The notes beneath the pieces were generated by a model. The model was not told where the DNA came from. It did no database searches and saw only the letters and a program-made list of their open reading frames with translations. 55,123 nucleotides of DNA from Quadrisphaera sp. GTDB lineage: Bacteria > Actinomycetota > Actinomycetes > Actinomycetales > Quadrisphaeraceae. The stretch spans positions 1 to 55,123 of the forward strand of contig JARIBR010000127.1 in assembly GCA_029258695.1 (NCBI GenBank). The letters are read 5' to 3'. The position numbers were made by a program, and so were the translations under genes. This document shows positions 25,257 through 33,851 of this stretch, piece after piece (position 1 is the first letter of the stretch; each line of letters starts with the position of its first letter).

Positions 25257-26741
25257 TCACGGGGCAGCCCCGGTGCGGGCGTCGGCGGGCTCCACCGGCG
25301 ACTGCTCGTCACCGAGATCGCCCGTACGGGTGAGCTCGAAGCGGCTGACCGTCGTCGTGCCGTCCATCGCGAGGAACGGCGCGAGCTCCGCCGTGGCGTC
25401 GACCAGTGACGGGTCAGCGCTGGCGTCGACGAGGGCGCCGGTCCTGGCGTAGCTGCCAGCGTCGTGGGGCTCGCCGTCCGTGGCCGCCCGCACCGTGGTC
25501 CAGCCCGGGAGGTCCGGGTTCGAGGCGCCGTCGAGCGCCGGCACCGGGTCGCCGTCGTGCTCGACCGACAGGACGCTCACGCCGCCCGGCGGCCGCTGCG
25601 TCGCCGTCGGTGAGCCGGCGGTGACCACGGCGCGCGGCGTGCAGATCTCCCGCACCCGCGGGTCCGCCGCGAGAGCCAGGGCGCTCAGCCCGCCCTGGCT
25701 GAAGCCCACGAACGCCACCTGGTCGCCGGGCTGCACCCCGGCGGCGCGCAGCGCGGCGACCGTGCCGTCCGTCACCGCGGTGGCCTCGCGGGCGACGGCG
25801 AGCAGGTTCGTCTCCATGTCCGCGGGGTTCGGGCCGCCGGGCCGGACGCCCTCCTGGGTGGCGGGCAGGGAGACGACCACCCGCGCCGGCTCGCCGGGCG
25901 CACCCGGCGTCCTCGCCACCTCCACGGCCCCGGGGATGCCGGCCGTGCGCTCGCGCAGGCGCCCAGCGCCGGTGATCAGCCCGCCCACACCGGCCACCGG
26001 CGCCGCGCCCAGGCGAGGCTCCCCGTGCAGCCGCGCGGTCGCCGTCGTCGGCTGGCCGTACAGCCCGTGCGCCAGCAGCCCCGCCAAGGGCGGGGCCGGC
26101 GCCACCCCCAGCACGCCGTGGACGCCGAGGTCCGCCACCTCGTCCCGGGAGGGCCCCACCGCGTCCCACGCCGAGGAGGCCACCGCGCCCGCGGGGTCCG
26201 CACCCTGCGCCCAGACGAGCGCCTGGACGACGTCGCCGACCGCGGACGCCTCCTCCGGCGTGGCGCCGCGCGCGCTCGCCCACGCCTGCGCGCCGCGGCC
26301 CACGGCCCACGAGCCGGTCCCCCACGCGCCGGCGGCCGCGGCGACCGGGAGCGCGGCGGGCAGCGCCCCTCGCAGGAGGGCTCCCCCGACGGTCGCCCTC
26401 AGCACCTCGGCCGACGCGGCCGTCCTGGCGTCCCACGACCGGTAGGCCGTCACGGCGGCCGCGACCGCGCCGGCCGTCGCCGCCAGCCCCCCGCTCAGCC
26501 CCGCCAGCCCGCGAGCGCCGTCCGCCAGCAGAGCGACGGCCCGGCCGCCCCCGCCCGGGTCCAGGGCGACGCTGAGCAGCAGGTCGGAGGACGTCGCGAC
26601 GGCCGCGACCGCAGCGGCGCCACCGGCCATGGCGACGGCCTCGTGGCCGAGCCCGGCGGCGAGGGCGTCGAGCGCGTCGAGGGTCGCGGTGGTCCCGTGC
26701 GAACCGCCGGAGACGTGGAGGCCCCCGGCCTGGGCGCTCAC
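25257..26741 (-). CDS. Alpha/beta-hydrolase with long helical N terminus, WXG-linked
   Basis: About 494 residues. The first 250 or so are Ala/Gly-rich with small helical segments. The C-terminal half is an alpha/beta-hydrolase with nucleophile elbow AFVGFSQGGLSAL, a probable Asp in VEHDGDPVPALDG, and a His in EPHDAGSYA. GGPNPADMETNLLAVAREA precedes the elbow. The GTG start (26741, or 26744) overlaps the stop of the WXG100-like gene as GTGA. The arrangement resembles type VII-associated or surface hydrolases of actinobacteria, but no secretion motif is certain and no ESX genes are visible. The substrate is unknown. Confidence 0.65.
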   Translation of the reverse strand: MSAQAGGLHVSGGSHGTTATLDALDALAAGLGHEAVAMAGGAAAVAAVATSSDLLLSVALDPGGGGRAVALLADGARGLAGLSGGLAATAGAVAAAVTAYRSWDARTAASAEVLRATVGGALLRGALPAALPVAAAAGAWGTGSWAVGRGAQAWASARGATPEEASAVGDVVQALVWAQGADPAGAVASSAWDAVGPSRDEVADLGVHGVLGVAPAPPLAGLLAHGLYGQPTTATARLHGEPRLGAAPVAGVGGLITGAGRLRERTAGIPGAVEVARTPGAPGEPARVVVSLPATQEGVRPGGPNPADMETNLLAVAREATAVTDGTVAALRAAGVQPGDQVAFVGFSQGGLSALALAADPRVREICTPRAVVTAGSPTATQRPPGGVSVLSVEHDGDPVPALDGASNPDLPGWTTVRAATDGEPHDAGSYARTGALVDASADPSLVDATAELAPFLAMDGTTTVSRFELTRTGDLGDEQSPVEPADARTGAAP

Positions 26742-27091
26742 CACCGTCCGACCAGGTCGCGCGGACGCGCGGCGCCCCCGACGGCGTCCAACGCCGCCGT
26801 CCCGCCGCGGAACAGGTCGTCCGCTCCGGCTGCGAGCCCCGCCCGGAGCGCAGCGGTCACCTGGTCGACCGCGACGGCGTGCTCCCTCAGCGCGCGGGAC
26901 GCGTCGGCCAGATCGCTCATGACGCTCCCCGCCGCGACGATCCGCTCGTCCACGACCGTCCGGCACACCGTGGCCGCCGGCCCCACCCACGCGGTCTCCC
27001 GCAGCGCCCGCAGGGCGCGGAGGTCCGCCTCGACCCCGCTCACCACGACGTCCACGCGCGCCGCCAGGGTCCGCACCGCCTCCCCGTCCAC
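26738..27091 (-). CDS. WXG100-like small helical protein
   Basis: A 117-residue all-helical protein. LRETAWVGPAA occupies the helix turn where WXG100 proteins carry W-x-G (here AWVGPAA). The length is close to the usual 100 residues, with amphipathic helices before and after. WXG100 proteins are substrates or partners of type VII (ESX) secretion. TAGGTT (rc of 27137-27142) could be its -10, and GGGAGAGG lies upstream of the GTG. Its stop overlaps the downstream alpha/beta-hydrolase start, so the two are likely partners. Confidence 0.6.
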   Translation of the reverse strand: MDGEAVRTLAARVDVVVSGVEADLRALRALRETAWVGPAATVCRTVVDERIVAAGSVMSDLADASRALREHAVAVDQVTAALRAGLAAGADDLFRGGTAALDAVGGAARPRDLVGRW

Positions 27092-27272
27092 CCGTGGCCC
27101 CGCCTCTCCCGATGCTGCGCTCGTCCGACGCCGGCGAACCTAGGGACGCGGGGACCGTGACGACGGGACCGCGTGCGGAACCTGTGGACGGGCCTCCTCG
27201 GCCGGGCCGAGCCTGGGGACGGCAGCGACAGGCCGACCCGAGCGGGCAGCCGCTTCGGCCGGCTTCGAGCGG

Positions 27273-27950
27273 TCACCCGCCGCGGCGCTCCAGCGCGTCC
27301 AGCACCGCTCGCTGCAGCCGCGGGTCGGACAGGACGCGGAAGTGCCCGACGGCGTCGACCACCACGTTCTCGGCCCCCTCCAGGCGGCTGCTGCCGGGGA
27401 TGTTCGGGTCGATCGCGCTGTAGACGGAGGTGATGCGGGCGTTGACGTCGCGCGCCCGCTCCAGGTCGCTCAGCACCGCGCCGCCGGGGACGAACACGCG
27501 CACCGCGGGCAGAGGCAGCCATCGGGCCCGCCGGGACCCGGAGAACGGGGTGTTGACGGTGACCATCGCGCGGAACCGTTGGTCGTGGTCGAGGTGGACC
27601 ATGAGGTGCTTGCCGATCAGCCCGCCCTTGCTGTGCCCCACGATCACCAGCCCGCGGCTGGCGCCGAGCCCGTGCGCGTCCACGTGCTCGCGCACGGCCA
27701 CGGCCGACGCCGGGATCGCTGAGCTGTTCAACCCCAGCCCCGGGACGACGTGCACGCGGTGCCCGGCGCCGCGCACCGCGCCGATGAGGGGCTGCAGGAA
27801 CCGCCACGACTCGTAGACCCCGGGCAGCACCAGCACCTCGGCGCCGCGGTAGGACCCCGTGCCCTCGTCGAGCGCACGCTGGGCGGAGAGGAGGCTGCGG
27901 ACCTGCCACACCAGGGCGTACGCCCAGTCGGCCGCCGCGAGCCCGAGCAC
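27273..27950 (-). CDS. Alpha/beta-hydrolase, lipase/esterase-like
   Basis: About 225 residues: ADWAYALVWQVRSLL N-terminal region, VLVLPGVYESWRFLQPL oxyanion strand, IVGHSKGGLIGKHL nucleophile elbow, VTVNTPFSGSRRARWL, and a C-terminal VGHFRVL with the probable catalytic His. It resembles actinobacterial lipases or esterases of unknown substrate. The open frame continues upstream but would run into the divergent alpha/beta-hydrolase, so the GTG just before AADWAYAL is chosen. Start is uncertain. The next gene starts only 27 bases away on the other strand. Confidence 0.7.
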   Translation of the reverse strand: MLGLAAADWAYALVWQVRSLLSAQRALDEGTGSYRGAEVLVLPGVYESWRFLQPLIGAVRGAGHRVHVVPGLGLNSSAIPASAVAVREHVDAHGLGASRGLVIVGHSKGGLIGKHLMVHLDHDQRFRAMVTVNTPFSGSRRARWLPLPAVRVFVPGGAVLSDLERARDVNARITSVYSAIDPNIPGSSRLEGAENVVVDAVGHFRVLSDPRLQRAVLDALERRGG

Positions 27951-27977
27951 CGCGGCCCGTGATGACAGTCTGGCGCC

Positions 27978-28847
27978 ATGGGTCTCCTGCACGACGCCGC
28001 CGCCGTCCCGGCCTCGTGGTGGCTGCGCCGGCACACCGAGCGGGCGCTCACCACGGCCGACGACGCCCCCGTCGTCGTCCGGCGGGACGAGGTCGGGGAG
28101 GTCGACGGGGTCGGCGGCCTCACGTGGGTCTGCCGTCGCCGCCGGGAGGCCGCCGCGCCGGGGGCTCCCACCCTGGTGATGGTCCACGGGCTGGGAACCT
28201 CCGGTGCCTCGCTGGTGCGGCCGATGAGGTCCCTGGGCCCGGCGGTGGACCCGTGGGCCCCGGACCTGCCCGGCTTCGGGGCGAGCGAGCGGCCGGCGAG
28301 CGCGCTGGACCTCGCGGAGCTGGCGGACGCGCTGGTGGGCTGGATGGACGTGGTGGGTCTCGACCGTGTCGCGATGATGGGCCACTCCCTAGGGTGCCAG
28401 GTGCTCACCCACGTGGCGACCCGTCACCCGGAGCGGATCAGCCGTGCCGTCCTCGTGGGCCCGACGCTGGACCCGACCGCCCGCAGCGCCGTGCGCCAGG
28501 CGGCTCGCCTCGCGCTCGACGGCCTGCGCGAGCCGGTCTCCGAGCTCCCGTGGGTGGCGGCGGACTACTTCCGCTGCGGCCCCGCCCGGATGCTGCAGAC
28601 GCTGCGGGACGCGCTCACCGCCGACGTCGAGGCGCGGCTGCGCGCGATGCGGCTGCCCGTGCTGCTGGTGCGGGGAGAGGGCGACCCCGTCGCCCCGCAG
28701 GACTGGCTGGAGCACGCCGCGTCGCTGCTCACCGACGCGAGCGTCACGGTGCTGCCGGGCGCGCACGCCGTGACCTACAGCCATCCGGACGAGCTGGCAG
28801 CGGCGATCACCGCCTTCGTGAGCGACGACGGGCCGGACCGCCTCTGA
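27978..28847 (+). CDS. Alpha/beta-hydrolase (BioH/epoxide hydrolase-like)
   Basis: A 289-residue protein. LVMVHGLGTSG gives the HG oxyanion loop, APDLPGFGASERP follows, AMMGHSLGCQVLTHVA is the nucleophile elbow, and VLLVRGEGDPVAP plus a final GAHAVTYSHPDE supply the Asp and His of the triad. Typical of soluble hydrolases of the BphD/pimeloyl-esterase group; substrate unknown. CAGTCT precedes the ATG by exactly six bases with no Shine-Dalgarno, matching the leaderless pattern of this region. Confidence 0.85.
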   Translation: MGLLHDAAAVPASWWLRRHTERALTTADDAPVVVRRDEVGEVDGVGGLTWVCRRRREAAAPGAPTLVMVHGLGTSGASLVRPMRSLGPAVDPWAPDLPGFGASERPASALDLAELADALVGWMDVVGLDRVAMMGHSLGCQVLTHVATRHPERISRAVLVGPTLDPTARSAVRQAARLALDGLREPVSELPWVAADYFRCGPARMLQTLRDALTADVEARLRAMRLPVLLVRGEGDPVAPQDWLEHAASLLTDASVTVLPGAHAVTYSHPDELAAAITAFVSDDGPDRL

Positions 28848-28885
28848 GGACGGCCCGGCCCGTCGGTCGGCGGTGCTGACGCGGC

Positions 28886-29368
28886 TCAGACCTGTGGCTG
28901 GCTGAGCATCTGCCGCGCGCGAGGGGCGTTGGCAGTGTCGACGATGACGCTGTAGGTCTGCGCCGAGAGCGTCTTGATGCTGGAGAAGTCGCGGCGCCCG
29001 CCGGTGGTGGCGTGGGCGATGAGGCCGAAGACTGCCCCGAAGGCGGCCCCGAGGACGACGCTCCACAGCACGATCCACAACCAGCCGAACCCGATGGTGA
29101 ACAGGCTGAACAGCAGGCCCAGCAGCAGCCCGAACCAGGCTCCGCTCCCCGCCCCGGCGAGAGCGGACTTGCCGTAGGTGAGGCGGCCGGTCACGGTCTC
29201 GACGCTGCGGATGCCCGTGCCGATGATGCGGACCCCCTCGACCGGGAAGCCGCCGTCGGACAGCTGGTCGACCATGGCCTGAGCGCTCGCGTAGTCGGTG
29301 AACTCGGCGATGACCTCGCTGCCGGCGGTCGGCGACGGCAGGGCGGTGGCGGTGCTGGGCGTGCTCAT
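28886..29368 (-). CDS. General stress protein-like membrane protein (YflT/GSP17M type)
   Basis: A 160-residue protein. The N-terminal EVIAEFTDYASAQAMVDQLSDGGFPVEGVRIIG is the YflT-like fold (Gly-rich turn near residue 40). Two hydrophobic stretches follow (ALAGAGSGAWFGLLLGLLF and GWLWIVLWSVVLGAAFGAVFGL), then a soluble tail with YSVIVDTANAPRARQML. Such proteins are often stress-induced; function is unknown. AAGGAG lies four bases before the ATG. It is divergent from the MarR gene across an inverted repeat, so the regulator may control it. Confidence 0.7.
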   Translation of the reverse strand: MSTPSTATALPSPTAGSEVIAEFTDYASAQAMVDQLSDGGFPVEGVRIIGTGIRSVETVTGRLTYGKSALAGAGSGAWFGLLLGLLFSLFTIGFGWLWIVLWSVVLGAAFGAVFGLIAHATTGGRRDFSSIKTLSAQTYSVIVDTANAPRARQMLSQPQV

Positions 29369-29416
29369 GGTTCTCCTTCGTCCGGCGTTCGTGATGCTTC
29401 CAGGGTAGCCATAAAG

Positions 29417-29451
29417 GTTGGTTGCGTCAAACCAACTTGTTGATCTAGGGT
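29417..29451 (+). promoter_or_regulatory. MarR-type operator and leaderless promoter
   Basis: GTTGGTT (29417-29423) and AACCAAC (29430-29436) form an inverted repeat with a 6-bp spacer. TAGGGT (29446-29451) lies six bases before the ATG of the MarR gene. A possible -35 TTGCGT (29422-29427, 18-bp spacing) overlaps the palindrome. Position between divergent genes suggests autoregulation and control of the stress-type gene. Confidence 0.7.
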
Positions 29452-29457
29452 GGCTCT

Positions 29458-29943
29458 ATGACCCCCTCCGCCACGCTGCCGACCGAGGAGGACGCCCCCG
29501 CCGAGATCCAGGCCTCGGTCTCCCACCTCGTGCGCTGGATGGGGCGCGGCGACGTGCGCGCGGCGCTGCGCGGCACCAGCGGTGAGGACCTCTCGGCCAC
29601 GGACCTGTGGGTGCTCGGGACGATCGCTGACGCCGGGCCCGTGCGCTCCTCGGTGCTGGCCACCTGGCAGGCGGTGGACAAGTCGACGGTCACCGCTCAG
29701 GTCCGCCGGCTCACCGACCGTGGGCTGCTGCAGCGGGCCGAGGATCCCGACGACCGCCGCGCCGCGCTGCTCACGCTCACCGAGCGCGGCCGCTCCACCA
29801 TCGCCGTGCTCCACGCCACCCGGGCGAGGGTGTTCGAGTCGCTGCTCGCGCCCTGGGACGCCGCGGACCGCGCGCTGCTGGCGGCGCTGCTGCGCCGGCT
29901 GTCGGACCAGCTGCCCGGCCGGGGCCCGACGCCGACCGGCTGA
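29458..29943 (+). CDS. MarR-family transcriptional regulator
   Basis: A 161-residue winged-helix regulator. The order is helix-turn-helix DLWVLGTIADAGPVRSSVLA, recognition region VDKSTVTAQVRRLTDRGLLQRAEDPDDRR (the DxR wing), then the C-terminal dimer helices with GRSTIAVLHATRARVFESLL. A 30-residue N-terminal extension contains acidic residues. The gene begins without a leader and is divergent from the stress-type membrane protein; an inverted repeat upstream fits autorepression. The ligand is unknown. Confidence 0.9.
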   Translation: MTPSATLPTEEDAPAEIQASVSHLVRWMGRGDVRAALRGTSGEDLSATDLWVLGTIADAGPVRSSVLATWQAVDKSTVTAQVRRLTDRGLLQRAEDPDDRRAALLTLTERGRSTIAVLHATRARVFESLLAPWDAADRALLAALLRRLSDQLPGRGPTPTG

Positions 29944-29999
29944 CACCGGCTGACACCGCCCGAGGCCGGCCGGGACCCACCGGCCGCCATCCTGGGACC

Positions 30000-31403
30000 A
30001 TGGCCCCCGTGAGCACTCCCCTCGCCGACGCCGGCATCGCCCTCGGTCCCCTCGACGGCCGCTACCGCCGCGCCGTCGCCCCCCTCGTCGAGCACCTCTC
30101 CGAGGCCGCGCTGAACCGCGAGCGCCTGCGCGTGGAGGTCGAGTGGCTGATCCACCTCACCGCCACCGGAGCCGTGCCGGGCGCGCGGCGCCTCACCGAT
30201 GAGGAGACCGCCCGGCTGCGGGCCCACGTCGACGCCTTCGGTCCCGAGCAGGTCGCCGAGATGGCCGAGATCGAGGCCGAGACCGCCCACGACGTCAAGG
30301 CCGTGGAGTACTTCCTGCGCCGCCGCCTGGCGGGGACCAGCGCCGCGGACGTCGCGGAGCTGGTCCACTTCTGCCTCACCAGCGAGGACGTCAACAACCT
30401 CGCCCACGCCCTGACCATCAGCGGGGCGCTGCACCAGGTGTGGCTGCCCGCGGCCCGTCGCCTGCACGCGGCGCTGGTGGAGATGGCGCTGGCCGAGGCC
30501 GGCACCGCGATGCTCGCCCGCACCCACGGCCAGGCGGCCACGCCCACCACGGTGGGCAAGGAGGTCGCCGTGGTGGCCGCGCGCCTGGACCGCCAGCTGC
30601 TCCGCATCGAGGCGACCCGCCCGCTCGGCAAGCTCAACGGCGCCACCGGCACCTACGCCGCCCACGTCGTCGCGGTCCCCGGCACCGACTGGCCGGCCGT
30701 CGCAGCCACCTTCGTCGAGGGCCTCGGGCTCGACGTCAACCCGCTCACCACGCAGATCGAGAGCCACGACTGGCAGGCCGAGCTGTTCTCCGACGTCGCT
30801 CGCTTCAACCGGGTGCTCCACGACTGGTGCACCGACGTGTGGTCCTACGTCTCCCTCGGCTACTTCGCGCAGGTCCGGGGGCAGGGCACCGTCGGCTCCT
30901 CGACGATGCCGCACAAGGTCAACCCGATCCGCTTCGAGAACGCCGAGGCCAACCTCGAGGTCTCCTGCGCGCTGCTGGACACCCTCGCCTCGACGCTGGT
31001 GACCTCGCGGATGCAGCGCGACCTCACCGACTCCTCGATGCAGCGCAACACCGGCACCGCGCTCGGCCACTCGCTGCTCGCCATCGACAACGTGGTCCGC
31101 GGCATGGCCGGCCTCGACGTGGCGCCGGGTGCGCTGGCCGCGGACCTCGACGCCAGCTGGGAGGTGCTCGGCGAGGCCGTGCAGTCGGTGATGCGGGCCC
31201 AGGCCGTGGCGGGGACCCCGGGGATGGAGAACCCGTACGAGCGCCTCAAGGAGGCCACCCGCGGCCGCCGGGTGGACGCGGCCGCGATGCGCGAGCTCAT
31301 CGAGGGCCTCGGCCTGCCCGACGACGCCCGCGAGCGCCTGCTGGCCCTGACGCCGGGCACCTACACCGGCCTCGCGGAGGACCTGGCGCGCTCGATCGCC
31401 TGA
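30000..31403 (+). CDS. purB: Adenylosuccinate lyase
   Basis: A 467-residue fumarase/aspartase-superfamily lyase acting twice in purine synthesis. The signature GSSTMPHKVNPIRFENAEAN is present, as are EIEAETAHDVKAVEYFLR, TSEDVNNLA, MLARTHGQAATPTTVGKE and IESHDWQAELFSDV. The form resembles the longer E. coli-type enzyme. CATCCT stands six bases before the ATG without a ribosome-binding site. It follows MarR by 56 bases. Confidence 0.96.
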   Translation: MAPVSTPLADAGIALGPLDGRYRRAVAPLVEHLSEAALNRERLRVEVEWLIHLTATGAVPGARRLTDEETARLRAHVDAFGPEQVAEMAEIEAETAHDVKAVEYFLRRRLAGTSAADVAELVHFCLTSEDVNNLAHALTISGALHQVWLPAARRLHAALVEMALAEAGTAMLARTHGQAATPTTVGKEVAVVAARLDRQLLRIEATRPLGKLNGATGTYAAHVVAVPGTDWPAVAATFVEGLGLDVNPLTTQIESHDWQAELFSDVARFNRVLHDWCTDVWSYVSLGYFAQVRGQGTVGSSTMPHKVNPIRFENAEANLEVSCALLDTLASTLVTSRMQRDLTDSSMQRNTGTALGHSLLAIDNVVRGMAGLDVAPGALAADLDASWEVLGEAVQSVMRAQAVAGTPGMENPYERLKEATRGRRVDAAAMRELIEGLGLPDDARERLLALTPGTYTGLAEDLARSIA

Positions 31404-31442
31404 CCTCGCGCTCGCGGACGGGTGCCCGTGGTGGTACGGGTC

Positions 31443-31485
31443 TACGCTCGCGAAGCACGGCACGGCACGGCACGGCACAGCACGG
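31443..31485 (+). promoter_or_regulatory. TACGCT -10 and a pentanucleotide (CACGG)6 leader repeat
   Basis: TACGCT (31443-31448) would start transcription around 31455. The next 30 bases (31456-31485) are six CACGG units with one mismatch (CACAG), and the SLC13 start codon lies 36 bases further on. A five-base repeat in a leader can change length by slippage. The promoter role is inferred from position. Confidence 0.5.
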
Positions 31486-31521
31486 CGAACGCACACCCAC
31501 AGCGCAGTGGAGGACAGCCAC

Positions 31522-33159
31522 GTGAGCGGCAGCAGCAGCGAGACCACCGGCGCGACCACCGGCCGGAGCGGCTCGCGGGCCCTGGCCGACCGTGACCCCG
31601 GACCCGGGGTCCGCCCCCACAGAGCCCCTGGCCGCACCTGGCTGTGGCGGATCATCGGCGTCGCCGTCGCCCTCGCCGTCTGGGTCCTCATGGCGGGCGC
31701 CGACGTCTCCCCCGAGGCCCGCGCCGTCGCGGCGATCGGGGCGCTCATGGCGACGTGGTGGGTCACCGAGGCGGTGCCGCTGTCCGTCACGTCGCTGCTG
31801 CCGATCGCGCTCCTCCCGCTGCTCGCCGGCCAGGAGGTCGCCGACGCGACCGCCCCCTACGCCAGCACGGTGGTCTTCCTCTTCCTCGGCGGCTTCCTCA
31901 TCGCCATCGCCATGCAGAAGTGGAACCTCCACCGCCGCATCGCCCTGCTCACGCTGCGCCGCGTGGGCACGCAGCCGCGCCGGATCATCCTCGGGATGAT
32001 GGTCTCGACGGGCTTCCTGTCGATGTGGGTCTCCAACACCGCGACCACGTTGATGATGCTGCCGATCGCGATCAGCGTGCTCGCCCTGGTGGTGCAGAGC
32101 GGCTCCCGCGAGGAGGCCTCCGCGCAGGACGTCACCGAGCAGATGGCCGCCGGGGCGAAGGTCACCGACGTCGTCGACGACGCCGACGTCCGCGTCTTCG
32201 GCGTCGCCCTGGTGCTCTCCATCGCGTGGTCGGCGTCCATCGGCGGGCTGGGCACCCTCCTGGGGAGCCCCCCGAACGCCATCGTCGCGGGCTACCTCAG
32301 CGACCAGCTCGGCAAGGACGTCGGCTTCGTCCAGTGGATGCTGCTCGGCGTCCCCATCGTCGTCGTGTTCACCGCCATCGCCTGGGTGCTGATCACCCGG
32401 GTGCTCTACCGCTTCGACCTCCCGGAGGTCCCCGGCGGCAAGAAGATGATCGACGACGAGATCGGCAAGCTCGGGCCGGTGAGCCAGGGCGAGAAGACGG
32501 TCGCGCTCGTCTTCGCCGCGGCGGCGTTCTTCTGGGTCGTCCCCGGGCTGCTGGCCAGCATCGGCCCCGTCGGCGAGGCCGCGCCGTGGCTGGACTCCAT
32601 CGACGACACGGTCATCGCCATCGCCGCCGGCGCGCTGCTGTTCATCCTGCCCGGCGACCGGAAGGGCTCGATGGTCCTCGACTGGGACGACGCGGAGAAG
32701 GGCCTGCCCTGGGGCGTGCTGCTCCTCTTCGGCGGCGGGCTGAGCCTGGCCGCCGCCGTCGCGGAGACCGGCCTGGACGAGTGGTTCGGCCAGCAGGTCA
32801 GCGGTCTCGGGGCGCTGCCGATCATCCTGCTGCTGGCCGCCGTGGTCGCGATCGTCCTGTTCCTCACCGAGCTGACGTCCAACACGGCCACGGCCGCGAC
32901 GTTCATCCCGGTGCTCGGCGGCGTCGCCATCGGCATCGGCGTGGACCCGACGACGCTGCTGATCCCCGCCGCGCTGGCCGCGACCTGCGCGTTCATGCTC
33001 CCGGTCGGCACCCCGCCGAACGCCATCGTGTTCGGCAGCGGCGCGGTGACCATCGGCGACATGGCGCGCGGCGGCGCGGTGCTCAACGTGGTGGGGATCA
33101 TCCTCATCACCCTGTTCACCGTGCTGATCGGGCCGTTCGCGCTCGACCTGGTGATCTGA
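31522..33159 (+). CDS. SLC13/DASS-family dicarboxylate:sodium transporter
   Basis: A 545-residue protein with about a dozen membrane segments. MWVSNTATTLMMLPIAISVL and ELTSNTATAATFIPVLGG are the two SNT substrate- and sodium-binding motifs of the DASS family, and LPVGTPPNAIVFGSG is the second conserved loop; ATWWVTEAVPLSVTSLLPI marks the N-terminal half. Likely imports succinate, malate or a related dicarboxylate. The start GTG has GGAGGA seven bases upstream; a start 15 bases earlier would place that motif inside the gene. The leader carries a (CACGG)6 repeat. Confidence 0.92.
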   Translation: MSGSSSETTGATTGRSGSRALADRDPGPGVRPHRAPGRTWLWRIIGVAVALAVWVLMAGADVSPEARAVAAIGALMATWWVTEAVPLSVTSLLPIALLPLLAGQEVADATAPYASTVVFLFLGGFLIAIAMQKWNLHRRIALLTLRRVGTQPRRIILGMMVSTGFLSMWVSNTATTLMMLPIAISVLALVVQSGSREEASAQDVTEQMAAGAKVTDVVDDADVRVFGVALVLSIAWSASIGGLGTLLGSPPNAIVAGYLSDQLGKDVGFVQWMLLGVPIVVVFTAIAWVLITRVLYRFDLPEVPGGKKMIDDEIGKLGPVSQGEKTVALVFAAAAFFWVVPGLLASIGPVGEAAPWLDSIDDTVIAIAAGALLFILPGDRKGSMVLDWDDAEKGLPWGVLLLFGGGLSLAAAVAETGLDEWFGQQVSGLGALPIILLLAAVVAIVLFLTELTSNTATAATFIPVLGGVAIGIGVDPTTLLIPAALAATCAFMLPVGTPPNAIVFGSGAVTIGDMARGGAVLNVVGIILITLFTVLIGPFALDLVI

Positions 33160-33196
33160 GCGACCTGGCGATCTGAGCGACCTGGGCGTCTGAGCG
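33145..33196. repeat. Three 17-bp tandem copies at the SLC13 stop
   Basis: GACCTGG(T/C)GATCTGAGC begins at 33145, 33162 and 33179 (the third is slightly changed). The first copy carries the real TGA stop, and the other two carry TGA in the remaining two frames. Each unit is the end of the coding sequence plus GC. It looks like a small slippage duplication. Confidence 0.8.
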
Positions 33197-33233
33197 GCCG
33201 GGACGCGACGAGCCGGTGCGCGGCGTCGGCCCG

Positions 33234-33851
33234 TCACGGCTGCAGCAGCGCCTCGGCTCTCTCGCGCCGCAGGAACGCCAGCCTGGCCCGCTTGCCGGGC
33301 AGGTCGACCTCGGGGCCCAGCTCGAAACCGGTGCGCCGCAGCCGGTCCAGGGCGGCCTCGTTGCGCGCGTCGGGCTCGACGACGACCCGCCGGACGCGCT
33401 CGTCGGCGAGGACCACCCTCGTCAAGGCTGCCGCCAGGGTGGCGGTGAACCCCGCCTCGGGGACCTCCGCCGGGGCGAGCAGCACGTGGACGCCGAGGTC
33501 GCCGTCGACCACCTCGTAGGTCTCCCCGACCGGGTCGGCGGCCGGCTCGTACGTCTGCAGCAGGGCGACGGGCCGCTCGGCCACGGACACGAGGTAGGCG
33601 TGGTGGGTGGGCAGGGCGTCGACGAAGGCGTAGGTCTCGCGCACCTGCTCCACGGCGTGGTCGCCCATGCCCCAGAAGCGCGCGCGGTCCTGGCTCACCC
33701 AGCCGTGGACCAGCGCCGCGTCACCGGCCGGGTCCACGCGGCGGACGTGCAGGCGCCGCGTGGCGTCGAACGCGGACGTGCCCTCGCGCAACCGGGCGTC
33801 GACGCGGGACCGGGCGTCGGGACCGGTGGTGCTCTCGTGGGTCGTGCTCAT
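33234..33851 (-). CDS. GNAT acyltransferase of siderophore type (AlcB/IucB-like)
   Basis: A 205-residue GNAT protein with the siderophore-acyltransferase layout: LHVRRVDPAGDAALVHGWVSQDRARFWGM (the HxW motif with the FWxM segment), ALLQTYEPAADPVGE, GVHVLLAPAE, and a C-terminal VVVEPDARNEAALDRL. Such enzymes acylate N-hydroxylated diamines for hydroxamate siderophores. The ATG overlaps the penicillin-acylase stop by four bases (ATGA), so it ends the siderophore operon. It duplicates an activity already present as the N-terminal domain of the NIS protein. Confidence 0.82.
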   Translation of the reverse strand: MSTTHESTTGPDARSRVDARLREGTSAFDATRRLHVRRVDPAGDAALVHGWVSQDRARFWGMGDHAVEQVRETYAFVDALPTHHAYLVSVAERPVALLQTYEPAADPVGETYEVVDGDLGVHVLLAPAEVPEAGFTATLAAALTRVVLADERVRRVVVEPDARNEAALDRLRRTGFELGPEVDLPGKRARLAFLRRERAEALLQP

